In this document: positions 16,890 through 24,842 of the stretch, piece after piece
How the letters are laid out: every line of letters starts with the position of its first letter
Numbering within the stretch: the stretch's first letter is position 1
NCBI GenBank assembly: GCA_026985055.1
Contig: JALSQZ010000182.1
Span: 1-33,998 of the forward strand
DNA: 33,998 nt
Direction of reading: 5' to 3'
Source: Sedimenticola sp.
Lineage (GTDB): Bacteria > Pseudomonadota > Gammaproteobacteria > Chromatiales > Chromatiaceae
Translations under genes and position numbers: made by a program
Notes under the pieces: generated by a model
What the model was told of the DNA's origin: nothing
What the model saw: only the letters and a program-made list of their open reading frames with translations
Database searches by the model: none

Positions 16890-16923
16890 TATTCATCCAT
16901 ATTCAAAAAAGTCTGCAACAGGG

Positions 16924-16932
16924 AATATAGCA
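16924..16932 (-). promoter_or_regulatory. Extended -10 promoter for the small exported protein
   Basis: Read on the minus strand, the sequence TGCTATATT fits the extended -10 consensus TGnTATAAT with one mismatch. It lies 34 bases upstream of the ATG at 16889. No clear -35 hexamer is present at the normal spacing. Confidence 0.4.
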
Positions 16933-16990
16933 TCTTGGCTTTGTCTGAGCATGGATTGGGTTCCATTTTCACGGTTTTTGATCTTCGACA

Positions 16991-17019
16991 TTAATTTGTG
17001 CGGTTGCCGGTACTATAAT
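16991..17019 (+). promoter_or_regulatory. Putative promoter for ppk2
   Basis: A perfect TATAAT at 17014-17019 is preceded, with a 17-base spacer, by TTAATT at 16991-16996, a weak -35. Transcription would begin near 17026, leaving a 34-base leader that holds the GAGG ribosome binding site before ATG 17060. Confidence 0.45.
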
Positions 17020-17059
17020 GATCGAGTAAACAGCACAACGTCCGACTCGAGGAAAATCA

Positions 17060-17956
17060 ATGGGCAGAAAAAAAAAGAACAAGGCAACACTGAAAAAACT
17101 CCTGAATCGTCTCAGTAATCCGCAAAAGGTTCTGGAATCGCCAAAAATCATTTCCGGCAAGAAGCTGCTGCGGCTCAGCTACGAGCTGGGTGAGTATCCC
17201 TATCCGGAAAAAATGGAGCTCGAAGAGTACGAGCAGGAAAAACACCTGCTGCAGATCGAACTGCTCAAGGTTCAGGCCTGGGTAAAGGACGAGAGCAAAA
17301 AGATCCTGGCGCTGTTCGAAGGGCGGGATGCGGCAGGCAAGGGAGGTACCATCAAGCGTTTCATGGAACACCTCAATCCCCGGGCCGCACATGTGGTGGC
17401 ATTGGAGAAGCCTACCGAACGTGAACTGGGTCAGTGGTATTTCCAGCGTTATGTGCAACAACTTCCCACCCGGGGGGAAATCGTACTTTTCGACCGTTCC
17501 TGGTACAACCGCGCCGGGGTGGAAAGAGTGATGGGTTTCTGTACCAATGAAGAGTATCTGGAATTTTTGCGCCAGGCGCCCCAACTGGAGCAGATGCTGG
17601 TCAATTCCGACACCATTTTTTACAAATACTGGTTTTCGGTCAGTCGCCAGGAACAGTTACGCCGTTTTCACAGCCGTTATCACGACCCGCTGAAACATTG
17701 GAAACTCAGCCCCATCGATCTGCAGTCCCTGGAAAAATGGGATGATTACACCAATGCGCGCAAGGCCATGTTCTTCTACACCAACACAGCGGATGCACCA
17801 TGGACGGTAGTGAAGTCTGATGACAAGAAGCGGGCGCGCATCAATTGCATGCGGGATTTCCTGCACAAGCTGGACTATCCCAACAAGGATCACAATGTGG
17901 CGCGGAGTCCGGATCCGGCCATCGTTGGTCCCGTATCCAAGGTCTACAGCAACTGA
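17060..17956 (+). CDS. ppk2: Polyphosphate kinase 2 (PPK2, class I-like)
   Basis: PPK2 enzymes transfer phosphate between polyphosphate and nucleoside diphosphates or monophosphates; class I members mostly make NTP from NDP. The 298-residue, single-domain protein has Walker A FEGRDAAGKGGTIKR near residue 90, FDRSWYNRAGVERVMG (Walker B and adjoining conserved Arg) near 144, and a lid region with RRFHSRYHDPLKHWKLS. The basic N-terminus (MGRKKKNKATLKK) could contact polyphosphate. GAGG sits ahead of ATG 17060. The next gene, encoding a lysine-rich protein, has its ribosome binding site overlapping this stop, so the two form an operon. Confidence 0.93.
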   Translation: MGRKKKNKATLKKLLNRLSNPQKVLESPKIISGKKLLRLSYELGEYPYPEKMELEEYEQEKHLLQIELLKVQAWVKDESKKILALFEGRDAAGKGGTIKRFMEHLNPRAAHVVALEKPTERELGQWYFQRYVQQLPTRGEIVLFDRSWYNRAGVERVMGFCTNEEYLEFLRQAPQLEQMLVNSDTIFYKYWFSVSRQEQLRRFHSRYHDPLKHWKLSPIDLQSLEKWDDYTNARKAMFFYTNTADAPWTVVKSDDKKRARINCMRDFLHKLDYPNKDHNVARSPDPAIVGPVSKVYSN

Positions 17957-17970
17957 AGGAGAGCCTGATC

Positions 17971-18540
17971 ATGGCCAAGAAAGAAAAGAAAGACAAAAAG
18001 GACAAGAAGAACGCGAAAAAGAAAGCCTCGGCAAAGGATATTCAGCTGAAAGTGCTGGAAAAGCTGAAAAAGGCAATCAAGAAAGCCAAGAAAGCAGCCG
18101 CCGCCGCCGAGGATGCTGCCAGGGATGTGAGCAAGGTGCTGGAAAAGGCTCATGCTGCCGCCAAGGATGCCAAAATGCAATCTGCCAAGGTGCAGGAAGA
18201 GAACAAGGATATCCAGAAGCAGCTCAAGGCAAAGCTCAAGTATTCGGAGAAACAAGCCAAGAAAGCAGCGGCAAAGGCCAAGGCCCGGCGCAACGCAACC
18301 CGCCTCAAGGCAGAAGCCAGGAAAACCGCGAAAAAGGTCGAGAAAGCCGAGAAAAAGAAGAAAACCCAGGCCATGAAGGCGATGCAGAAGAAGGCATTTG
18401 CGGATGCCGCTGCTGAAAGGGCTCGAAAAAGCAAGGGCGGGAAGGCATTGAAAAAAACCGCCGGCAAGAAGAGCAAGGCCAAGCTTTCCCCGAAAAAGAA
18501 ACTGAAGGCGAAGAAGAAGGGCGGCAAGAAAAAACGCTGA
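17971..18540 (+). CDS. Lysine/alanine-rich histone H1-like protein
   Basis: A 189-residue, low-complexity, strongly basic protein in which about one third of residues are lysine and most of the rest are alanine. The N-terminal dozen and the C-terminal 30 residues are near-pure Lys-rich tails (ending GGKKKR); the centre (about 20-130) is heptad-like, alternating Ala and charged residues, and should form a long helix or coiled coil. Composition resembles bacterial H1-like proteins such as AlgP, which bind DNA. However, it follows ppk2 with a 14-base gap and the strong site GAAGGAGAG overlapping the ppk2 stop. Binding to polyphosphate, another polyanion, is therefore an attractive alternative. 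It has no signal peptide and is presumably cytoplasmic. Confidence 0.8.
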   Translation: MAKKEKKDKKDKKNAKKKASAKDIQLKVLEKLKKAIKKAKKAAAAAEDAARDVSKVLEKAHAAAKDAKMQSAKVQEENKDIQKQLKAKLKYSEKQAKKAAAKAKARRNATRLKAEARKTAKKVEKAEKKKKTQAMKAMQKKAFADAAAERARKSKGGKALKKTAGKKSKAKLSPKKKLKAKKKGGKKKR

Positions 18541-18582
18541 TTCGGGCGGTTTTCTCCGGCAAGCTGCTCGCCAGCGCATCCC

Positions 18583-18606
18583 CATGGCGGCTATAATGCC
18601 GCCATG
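18583..18606 (+). promoter_or_regulatory. Leaderless promoter inside a 9-bp palindrome at lolC
   Basis: TATAAT at 18592-18597 occupies exactly positions -12 to -7 relative to the A of the lolC ATG (18604), so transcription would start at or next to the start codon. CATGGCGGC (18583-18591) and GCCGCCATG (18598-18606) are perfect inverted copies flanking the hexamer. There is no Shine-Dalgarno sequence and no clear -35 element. Confidence 0.5.
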
Positions 18607-19854
18607 TTTTATCCCCTGTCAGTCTGGATTGGTCTGCGTTACACCCGTGCCGAGCGGCGCAACCATTTCATTTCCTTTATTTCCTTTATCTCCACCCTTG
18701 GGATCACTCTCGGCGTAATCGTGCTGATTACCGTATTGTCGGTGATGAACGGGTTTCAGAAAGAAGTGCGCGACCGAATCCTGGGTATGGCTTCCCATGC
18801 GGACATCAATGCGGCGGATGGCGGGGGGCTGAAAGACTGGCAGCAGGCTCTGGACAAGGCAAAACAGCACCCCAGGGTTGTCGGTGCGGCTCCGTATGTG
18901 GAAACCATGTCCATGCTCATGCACGGCGGTCAGGTCAGTGGCGCGCTGATTCGTGGAATACGCAGCGACCTGGAATCGCAGGTGGTGGATGTAGGCACAC
19001 ATTTGCGCAGCGGCAGTCTGGATGATCTGAAACCGGGCAGTTTCAATATCATTCTTGGCAAGGAACTGGCTTTTGCCCTGCGTGCTGGAGTGGGTGACAA
19101 GATCACCATGCTGGTGCCCAGGTTCACGGCTACGCCTGCAGGATCGGTACCGCGCATGAAGCGATTTACCGTGAGTGGGATCTTTAATGTGGGCATGGGC
19201 GAGTATGATCGCGGGGTGGCCATGGTCAGCATGGCCGATCTGGCCAAACTGCTGCGCATGGGAGAGGCGGTATCCGGCATTCGCCTCAAGCTCGATGATT
19301 TGTATCAGGCCAGACAGGTGTCACGCCAGCTGGCGCTGGAGTTCAATGGTTACTTCCGGGTCACGGACTGGACCGACCAGCACCGGAATTTCTTTTCCGC
19401 CCTGAAGATGGAAAAACGCATGATGGGGCTGCTGCTGTTCTTCATCGTGGTCATCGCCGCGTTCAATATTGTCGCCACTCTGGTGATGGTGGTAGTGGAC
19501 AAGCGGGCGGACATCGCCATTTTGAAGACTTTTGGTGCTGCTCCACGGCAGATCATGAATATTTTCATCGTACAGGGTTCCGTGATTGGTTTTGTTGGAA
19601 CCCTCATTGGAGTGATTCTGGGTGTTCTGTTGGCGTTGAATGTGGAGCAGGTAGTGAGCTGGATCGAGACGCTGTTCAATGTTCAGTTCATCGATCCCAG
19701 TGTGTATTACATCAGCATGTTGCCATCGGATCTGCATTGGGACGATGTCCTGCTGGTGGGGACGGGCTCCTTCCTGTGCAGTTTTCTCATGACCTTGTAT
19801 CCTGCCTGGAATGCTTACCGCACCTTGCCTGCAGAGGCCTTGCGCTATGAATGA
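18604..19854 (+). CDS. lolC: Lipoprotein-releasing ABC transporter permease LolC/LolE
   Basis: This inner-membrane subunit of the Lol complex extracts lipoproteins and hands them to LolA. The 416-residue protein has the family topology: an N-terminal helix ([21 protein letters not shown]), a periplasmic domain of about 230 residues, and three C-terminal helices starting near [21 protein letters not shown], with [10 protein letters not shown] as the cytoplasmic coupling segment. The start [13 protein letters not shown] matches the expected family N-terminus, so ATG 18604 is trusted despite having no ribosome binding site. LolD overlaps its end by 8 bases. No lolE follows, so either a second permease lies elsewhere or this one acts as a homodimer (LolF-like). 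Confidence 0.93.
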   Translation: MFYPLSVWIGLRYTRAERRNHFISFISFISTLGITLGVIVLITVLSVMNGFQKEVRDRILGMASHADINAADGGGLKDWQQALDKAKQHPRVVGAAPYVETMSMLMHGGQVSGALIRGIRSDLESQVVDVGTHLRSGSLDDLKPGSFNIILGKELAFALRAGVGDKITMLVPRFTATPAGSVPRMKRFTVSGIFNVGMGEYDRGVAMVSMADLAKLLRMGEAVSGIRLKLDDLYQARQVSRQLALEFNGYFRVTDWTDQHRNFFSALKMEKRMMGLLLFFIVVIAAFNIVATLVMVVVDKRADIAILKTFGAAPRQIMNIFIVQGSVIGFVGTLIGVILGVLLALNVEQVVSWIETLFNVQFIDPSVYYISMLPSDLHWDDVLLVGTGSFLCSFLMTLYPAWNAYRTLPAEALRYE

Positions 19855-20527
19855 CCTGGTACTTGAGAGTCGCGGTCTGACCCGTACCTACACTACCGGG
19901 CCAGAAAACGTGGAAGTGTTGCGTGGCGTGGATCTGCAGGTGAAACCCGGGGAACAGATCGGCATACTGGGCGCTTCAGGTTCGGGCAAAAGCACGCTGT
20001 TGCATTGTCTTGGCGGGCTGGATGAAGCCGATGCAGGGGAAGTTTTTCTGCACGGAAAGCATTTCAGCCGTCTCCCGGAAGCAAAACGCTGTCATTTGCG
20101 CAATCGTCACCTGGGGTTTATCTACCAGTTCCATCATTTGCTCGCGGAGTTTACTGCGCTGGAAAACGTGGCCATGCCTTTGCTGCTGCGCAAGACACCC
20201 ATCAGGGAGGCGCGCAGGCTGGCCGGAGACATGTTGGTCAGGGTGGGCCTGGAGAAGCGTGTAAATCACAAACCTTCGGAGCTGTCCGGTGGCGAGCGTC
20301 AACGTACCGCAGTGGCGCGGGCTTTGGTGTCGAATCCGGACTGTGTGCTGGCGGATGAACCCACGGGTAATCTTGATCCCGGTACGGCTGCCGGCATTTA
20401 TGAACTCATGCTGGAGCTGAATCGGGCACAGGATACCAGCTTCATCATCGTCACTCACGATCCGGCTCTGGCACAACGAATGGATCGGGTGTTTCAGCTG
20501 GAAAATGGCGTTTTGCGCGCCTGCTGA
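19847..20527 (+). CDS. lolD: Lipoprotein-releasing ABC transporter ATPase LolD
   Basis: LolD is the cytoplasmic ATPase that powers lipoprotein release by the LolC/E permease. The 226-residue product carries Walker [10 protein letters not shown] near residue 42, the Q-loop in [12 protein letters not shown], signature [15 protein letters not shown] near 145, Walker [13 protein letters not shown] near 165 and the switch His in VTHD. ATG 19847 is eight bases inside lolC, which gives coupled translation. Its last 34 bases overlap the convergent DUF2062 gene. Confidence 0.95.
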   Translation: MNDLVLESRGLTRTYTTGPENVEVLRGVDLQVKPGEQIGILGASGSGKSTLLHCLGGLDEADAGEVFLHGKHFSRLPEAKRCHLRNRHLGFIYQFHHLLAEFTALENVAMPLLLRKTPIREARRLAGDMLVRVGLEKRVNHKPSELSGGERQRTAVARALVSNPDCVLADEPTGNLDPGTAAGIYELMLELNRAQDTSFIIVTHDPALAQRMDRVFQLENGVLRAC

Positions 20528-21024
20528 CGTTTGCGGTATTGCTGTACTACATGCCAGCGCCAATACAGGCGCATGATTCCATATCCCAGCGCCGCAAGAA
20601 TCGTACCTACCACTACAGATCCCAGATACAGGGGCAACCAGATTTCTCCCATGCTGTGCATGAACCAGTCCAGGGTCATTTCCATGTCTGGCAGGGTTTT
20701 CTGGTGAGGAAGCAGCCAGGTGCCAACCAGATAGTTGAAATAGAAGATGGGGGGCATGGTCAGAGGGTTGGTCAGCCAGACCAGCACAACCGATATGGGC
20801 AGGTTAACGCGAAACAGAATGGCAGTGGCGGCAGCGGCAATCATCTGGAATGGCATGGGGATCATGGCCCAGAACAGCCCGGCGCCGAATGCGCCGGAAA
20901 CCGAGCGCCGGTTCAGATGCCACAGGTTGGGATCCTGCAGGCGTTTACCGAAAAACTGCAAATGCTTGTGATCACAAATGGTCTCGGGGTCCGGTAAATG
21001 TTTTTTCAGCAACCTGCGGGGCAT
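20494..21024 (-). CDS. DUF2062 membrane protein
   Basis: A 176-residue inner-membrane protein of the DUF2062 family, with the recognisable stretch [21 protein letters not shown] and [20 protein letters not shown] third hydrophobic segment ([23 protein letters not shown]) and a basic cytoplasmic tail ([11 protein letters not shown]) follow. The biochemical role of the family is not established as far as I know. It converges on lolD with a 34-base overlap and is divergent from comEC, a gene neighbourhood often seen in Gammaproteobacteria. Confidence 0.88.
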   Translation of the reverse strand: MPRRLLKKHLPDPETICDHKHLQFFGKRLQDPNLWHLNRRSVSGAFGAGLFWAMIPMPFQMIAAAATAILFRVNLPISVVLVWLTNPLTMPPIFYFNYLVGTWLLPHQKTLPDMEMTLDWFMHSMGEIWLPLYLGSVVVGTILAALGYGIMRLYWRWHVVQQYRKRQQARKTPFSS

Positions 21025-21148
21025 GAACCTAAGGAATACCAGCTACCAGTATGAGGGAATTGCTTATTTCAGCATGAACAGGCGCTCTTGACCACTTTAT
21101 TCAAAGATTGCATGCTCCAGATCAAGAATACTGATTCAGGGAAGAGTC

Positions 21149-23428
21149 ATGATCCTTGCCGCGACCGGGTTTGCCTTTGGCGTCATCCTTTTTCAACAAA
21201 TGCCCTGGCTGCCCTCGCCTGGGTGGTTACTGCTGCTATTGCCCGTTTTGTGCTTGCCTCGACAGGTTCCGGCAGCCTGGTTGGGCGCGGCTGTGTTGAG
21301 CGGATTTTTCTGGAGCTTTGGTTACGCCCTGTGGACCGAGCCGGAGGAGATACCGGAAAACCTGCTACAGGACAAGTTGATTGCCGAGGGTGTTGTTCTG
21401 GGCTTGCCCCAGGCCGTCTCAGGCCAAACCCGTTTTTATTTTCAGGCCAGGGTGCTGGATGCCGGCGGGCAGCGCTTGACCGGGAGCTGGAAACTGCGCC
21501 TGGTCTGGTACCGGGATGCTCCTTCATTGTCGCCGGGAGAACGCTGGCGGTTGCCACTGCGCCTGAAGTTGGCTCATGGTTATCGCAATCCGGGGGGATT
21601 CGATTATGAGGGATGGCTGTATGCCCGTGGTGTTCGTTATACCGGCTATGTGAAACTCCCGGGAGCGGAAAAACTGGGGGTGGAGACCGGTCCGGTTGAT
21701 GCCCTGCGGCTTCAGCTGGAGGAATATATCGTGCGGGCCGGTGTGTCTGATTCGGCTGCAGGAGTGCTCAAGGCGCTGGTGGTAGGCGATCGGTCAGGGT
21801 TGTCCCATGATCAGAAACGCCTGTTCAGCCTTACTGGAACCAGTCATCTGATCGCCATCTCCGGCCTGCATGTGGGTCTGGTGGCGGGGCTGGTGTATCT
21901 GCTTTTCCACTGGCTGTGGCGCCGTTTCCCTCGTTTGTGTGGCCGTTGGCCGGCGGCCGTGGCCGCTATCCTGCCGGCTCTGGCGGCCGCGCTCATGTAT
22001 GCCGCCCTGGCGGGTTTTGCGATTCCCACCCGGAGGGCGCTGATCATGCTGATGCTGTTGTATCTGGCGATTCTGTTGCGGCGGCACAGTTCCGGGCTGC
22101 ATGTTCTTTCCCTCGCTTTGGTGCTGATTCTGATCCTGGATCCGCTTGCGGTACTTTCCGCCGGATTCTGGCTGTCCTTCGCGGCAGTGGGTGCGATCAT
22201 CTGGATGCTGTCTGCCGGGTTGCCATATCCCTGGTTTTTTCTTCAATTTGGCATAGCCCTGGCCCTGGCGCCCGTGCTGGTGTGGCTGGACTTGCCGGTT
22301 TCCCTCGTGGGGCCCTTGGTGAACATGCTTGCAATTCCGTTGTTTTCGCTGTTGATCGTGCCCCTGGCATTGGCGGGGGGGATTTTCGGCTTGGTGTTTC
22401 CCGTACTGGGGGATCCCTTGCTTCATACTGCGGGTTGGCTGTTGGACTATTTCCTGTTGGGCCTTCAATGGACTGTGGAGCGGGAGCCGAAGGTATCGTT
22501 GTTGGCAATGCCACTTGCCGGGCTGTATGGGCTCCTGGTTCTCTCCGGGGTGTTGTCGGTCCTGTTCTGGAAGGCACGACCGTTCTGGCGCCCTTTGCCC
22601 TTCCTGCCCGGGATTCTGGCGCTGGTGCTGCTGTTGCACAGAACACCGGTTCCTGCACAGGGCAGTTTCCGGTTCACGTTGCTGGACGTGGGCCAGGGCT
22701 TGTCTGCGGTAATCCGGACTGCGAATCATGTGCTGGTATTCGATACCGGGCCCGCGTTTCCCTCGGGCTTCAATACAGGAGATGCGGTACTCCTGCCCTG
22801 GCTGAAAAGGCAGGGAGTGGACAAGGTCGATTTGTTGCTTCTCAGTCACAGCGATGTCGATCATGTGGGTGGAGCCGCCGCTCTGGTGCAGGGAATGCCG
22901 GTGTTGGAAATCCTCAGTGGAGAACCCGTGAGTTTGAAAGGGGCGCATGCGCGCCGATGCCGTGCGGGCCGTTTATGGTGGTGGGATGGTGTGCGTTTTG
23001 ATGTGCTTTATCCGCCGTCAGGAGCACATGTGGAAGGTAATGATGCTTCCTGTGTGTTGCGTGTCTCCAGCAGAGGGCAGAGCGTGCTGCTGACCGGTGA
23101 TATAGAAAAAGCCGCCGAACGATGGCTTCTGAAACACCGCAAGCGTGATCTGCGCAGCACTCTGGTGGTTGCTGCCCATCATGGCAGCAGCAGTTCATCA
23201 ACCCGGGAATTCATTCACGCGGTTGCGGCAAAACAGGTACTCTATTCGGCTGGCAGACACAATCGTTGGGGTTTTCCCCGCCCGGACGTACGGGCGCGCT
23301 GGCGAAATGCCGGTTCGCAAGAAGCAAACACTGCGGATCAGGGAGCCTTGCAGGCGCTGCTGGGAAGACATGGTGATCAGTCCGTACTGGCGCGCAGGGT
23401 ATATCACAAACATTACTGGCATCGCTGA
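21149..23428 (+). CDS. comEC: DNA internalization competence protein ComEC/Rec2
   Basis: ComEC forms the inner-membrane channel that passes single-stranded DNA into the cytoplasm during natural transformation. The 759-residue protein has N-terminal helices and an OB-like periplasmic region (about 60-190), then the competence domain with LTGTSHLIAISGLHVGLVAG near 230 and many helices to about 500. A C-terminal metallo-beta-lactamase domain follows with LLDVGQGLSAVI, HSDVDHVGG near 567, LLTGDIE and AAHHGSSSSS. The metal-binding motif looks intact, so a nuclease role is plausible. CAGGGAAGAG precedes ATG 21149. A MITE-like element begins 10 bases beyond the stop. No other competence genes are in the window. 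Confidence 0.95.
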   Translation: MILAATGFAFGVILFQQMPWLPSPGWLLLLLPVLCLPRQVPAAWLGAAVLSGFFWSFGYALWTEPEEIPENLLQDKLIAEGVVLGLPQAVSGQTRFYFQARVLDAGGQRLTGSWKLRLVWYRDAPSLSPGERWRLPLRLKLAHGYRNPGGFDYEGWLYARGVRYTGYVKLPGAEKLGVETGPVDALRLQLEEYIVRAGVSDSAAGVLKALVVGDRSGLSHDQKRLFSLTGTSHLIAISGLHVGLVAGLVYLLFHWLWRRFPRLCGRWPAAVAAILPALAAALMYAALAGFAIPTRRALIMLMLLYLAILLRRHSSGLHVLSLALVLILILDPLAVLSAGFWLSFAAVGAIIWMLSAGLPYPWFFLQFGIALALAPVLVWLDLPVSLVGPLVNMLAIPLFSLLIVPLALAGGIFGLVFPVLGDPLLHTAGWLLDYFLLGLQWTVEREPKVSLLAMPLAGLYGLLVLSGVLSVLFWKARPFWRPLPFLPGILALVLLLHRTPVPAQGSFRFTLLDVGQGLSAVIRTANHVLVFDTGPAFPSGFNTGDAVLLPWLKRQGVDKVDLLLLSHSDVDHVGGAAALVQGMPVLEILSGEPVSLKGAHARRCRAGRLWWWDGVRFDVLYPPSGAHVEGNDASCVLRVSSRGQSVLLTGDIEKAAERWLLKHRKRDLRSTLVVAAHHGSSSSSTREFIHAVAAKQVLYSAGRHNRWGFPRPDVRARWRNAGSQEANTADQGALQALLGRHGDQSVLARRVYHKHYWHR

Positions 23429-23438
23429 CAGGTCATTC

Positions 23439-23460
23439 TATTAACTCGGCAACAATCTAT
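23439..23460 (+). repeat. Left terminal inverted repeat of the MITE-like element
   Basis: This 22-base end, which includes the outer TA, is perfectly complementary to 23701-23722. It lies 10 bases after the comEC stop codon. Confidence 0.8.
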
Positions 23461-23472
23461 ATCGCGTTCAGC

Positions 23473-23566
23473 CCGCTTGCCCTTGTTCGCGGCAAGGCAT
23501 CAGACCGCCGTTGTAGTGATTCTACAACAAGGGCTGATAACGCTGTCCGCGGGCAAGGGCAAGCGG
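23473..23566 (+). repeat. Long imperfect stem-loop inside the MITE-like element
   Basis: The outer arms 23473-23492 and 23547-23566 pair at 18 of 20 positions. Within them ATCAG (23499-23503) pairs with CTGAT (23534-23538), and GTTGTAG (23510-23516) pairs with CTACAAC (23522-23528) around a five-base loop. Transcribed from comEC, this would form a stable hairpin. Confidence 0.7.
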
Positions 23567-23593
23567 TCCTATCCTTATAGATCAATTGGTTAG

Positions 23594-23690
23594 GGGCTTC
23601 AAGAAAAGGCCAGCTCCGCGTTCCGGCTCTTGCCAAGGGAACACCCCTTGCCTGCGAGCCGCGCCTTGATCTGCCCTTTTCTTGAAGCCC
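23594..23690 (+). repeat. Perfect 16-bp stem-loop inside the MITE-like element
   Basis: GGGCTTCAAGAAAAGG at 23594-23609 is the exact reverse complement of 23675-23690. Inside it GGCTC (23625-23629) pairs with GAGCC (23656-23660), and CAAGGG (23634-23639) pairs with CCCTTG (23645-23650) around a five-base loop. Confidence 0.75.
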
Positions 23691-23700
23691 TGAATACGAC

Positions 23701-23722
23701 ATAGATTGTTGCCGAGTTAATA
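23701..23722 (-). repeat. Right terminal inverted repeat of the MITE-like element
   Basis: This is the exact reverse complement of 23439-23460. It ends 74 bases before the GTG start of exbB. Confidence 0.8.
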
Positions 23723-23796
23723 TGTGTCATGACCATTGTTCAGCGGCCCGAGCATGAGTATGATTGAGTGCTGGAGAATCTGGAGGAAAAATCAAC

Positions 23797-24411
23797 GTGT
23801 TTGAGTTCATAAAGGCTGGCGGCTTGCTCATGTGGCCGATACTTGCCTGTTCCGTCATTGCCATGGCAATTACCCTGGAACGGCTCTGGGCGTATCGTCG
23901 CAGGCGGGTGGTGCCGGACCATCTGCTTCCCCAGATATGGAAGTTGTACAAGGCGAGGGAACTCGACCGCCAGCGCATTCTGGCGATTCGTGAAAGTTCG
24001 CCATTGGGACGCATGCTGGCTTCCGGACTGACCAACCTGCATCATTCCCGGGAGGTCATGAAAGAGGCAATCGAGGAAGAGGGCAGGCAGGTGGTGCACA
24101 GCCTGGAGCGTTATCTCAATGCCCTGGGAACGGTGGCGGCGATTGCCCCTCTGCTGGGTTTGTTGGGAACCGTTTTTGGAATGATAGAAGTTTTTGCCGC
24201 AATTACCAGCGCCGGTGGTGTGGGTAATCCGGCGGTTCTGGCCGGTGGCATCTCCAAGGCGCTGATCACCACTGCGGCGGGTTTGTCCGTGGCCATTCCC
24301 AGTCTGATCGCTCACCGCTACCTTACCGGCAAGGTGGATGAACTGGCTATCGCCATGGAGCAGCAGGCAATCAAGATGGTTGAAGTGCTACAGGGAGAAC
24401 GGGAGCAGTAA
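23797..24411 (+). CDS. exbB: ExbB/TolQ-family proton channel protein
   Basis: With ExbD this inner-membrane protein uses the proton gradient to energise a TonB-like or related process. The 204-residue product has the three-helix MotA/TolQ/ExbB pattern: MWPILACSVIAMAITLERLWAY at the N-terminus, then a cytoplasmic region, then LNALGTVAAIAPLLGLLGTVFGMIEVF and GGISKALITTAAGLSVAIPSLIAHRYL. I use GTG 23797, preceded by TGGAGG, because the family N-terminus begins there; an in-frame start at 23764 has no comparable site. The stop overlaps the exbD start (TAATG). Placement ahead of lpxK and kdsB recurs in Gammaproteobacteria, but no tonB is nearby. Confidence 0.92.
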   Translation: MFEFIKAGGLLMWPILACSVIAMAITLERLWAYRRRRVVPDHLLPQIWKLYKARELDRQRILAIRESSPLGRMLASGLTNLHHSREVMKEAIEEEGRQVVHSLERYLNALGTVAAIAPLLGLLGTVFGMIEVFAAITSAGGVGNPAVLAGGISKALITTAAGLSVAIPSLIAHRYLTGKVDELAIAMEQQAIKMVEVLQGEREQ

Positions 24412-24842
24412 TGAATATCCGCCCTTCCCGCCGCAGCCGCAATGTGCTGGTGGATATGACGCCACTTATCGATGTGGTGTTTCTGCTGCTGATCTTTTTC
24501 ATGGTCTCCACTACTTTCGACAAGCAGACCGAGATCAAGGTCGATCTTCCTGAGGCCAGCAACCAGACCGAAGAAAACAGCAAACCGGAGCATGTCGCCA
24601 TCAGCATCGATGCGAAGGGGCATTTCTACCTGAATGACCAGGAACTGGTGACCCATGATCTGGCAACGCTGAAACGGGCTCTCGGGAAGGCGACGGCCGG
24701 GAAGGATGACCTCCCGATCGTGGTGACTTCTGACAAGCAAGCGCCTTTTCAGGCGGTCATGACCGTCATGGATGCTGCCGGACAGCTCGGATTGTCCCGC
24801 CTGAGCTTTCTCGCCAGGGCCACGGCCGCCGAGGGAGAATGA
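24411..24842 (+). CDS. exbD: ExbD/TolR-family protein
   Basis: This is the partner of ExbB, a 143-residue protein with a short cytoplasmic N-terminus, one transmembrane helix (DMTPLIDVVFLLLIFFMVSTTF) and a periplasmic domain. The Asp in TPLIDVVF is the conserved proton-carrying residue of ExbD/TolR. The periplasmic part has the usual ISIDAKGHFYLNDQEL and PIVVTSDKQAPFQAVMTVMDAAGQLGL. The ATG shares one base with the exbB stop, and its own stop overlaps the lpxK start (ATGA), so the run is translated as a coupled operon. Confidence 0.93.
   Translation: MNIRPSRRSRNVLVDMTPLIDVVFLLLIFFMVSTTFDKQTEIKVDLPEASNQTEENSKPEHVAISIDAKGHFYLNDQELVTHDLATLKRALGKATAGKDDLPIVVTSDKQAPFQAVMTVMDAAGQLGLSRLSFLARATAAEGE

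Larger units (their letters stand above)
23439..23722. mobile_element. MITE-like element with 22-bp terminal inverted repeats
   Basis: The ends are perfect inverted repeats: TA plus TTAACTCGGCAACAATCTAT at 23439-23460 and the reverse complement at 23701-23722. They stay complementary at three of the next four bases. Both outermost dinucleotides are TA, compatible with a TA target duplication as made by IS630/Tc1-mariner transposases. The interior has no ORF but folds into two large stem-loops: arms 23473-23492 and 23547-23566 (18 of 20 paired) with GTTGTAG/CTACAAC at the tip, and perfect 16-bp arms 23594-23609 and 23675-23690 with an inner CAAGGG/CCCTTG hairpin. This is the pattern of a non-autonomous miniature element. 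No transposase is present. Confidence 0.75.
23429..23796. other. Gene-free interval between comEC and exbB
   Basis: This 368-base stretch contains no plausible coding sequence. About 284 bases are a structured inverted-repeat element, described separately. The last 75 bases carry the exbB leader with GGAGG at 23782-23786. No convincing sigma70 promoter for exbB was found outside the element. Confidence 0.7.

Noticed and set aside
17820..18416. Gln/Gly/Lys-rich frame overlapping ppk2 and the lysine-rich gene
   Set aside because: It is a +1 shadow of the repetitive AAG/GCC codons of the lysine-rich gene, which has a strong ribosome binding site in the other frame.
21088..21116. TTGACC with CATGCT 17 bases on as a comEC promoter
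   Set aside because: The -35 is good but the -10 matches only three of six positions, so I do not list it.
23439..23722. Integron attC site or REP/BIME element
   Set aside because: The ends do not fit the attC core boxes (RYYYAAC/GTTRRRY). Long perfect terminal repeats with TA ends fit a MITE better than a REP.
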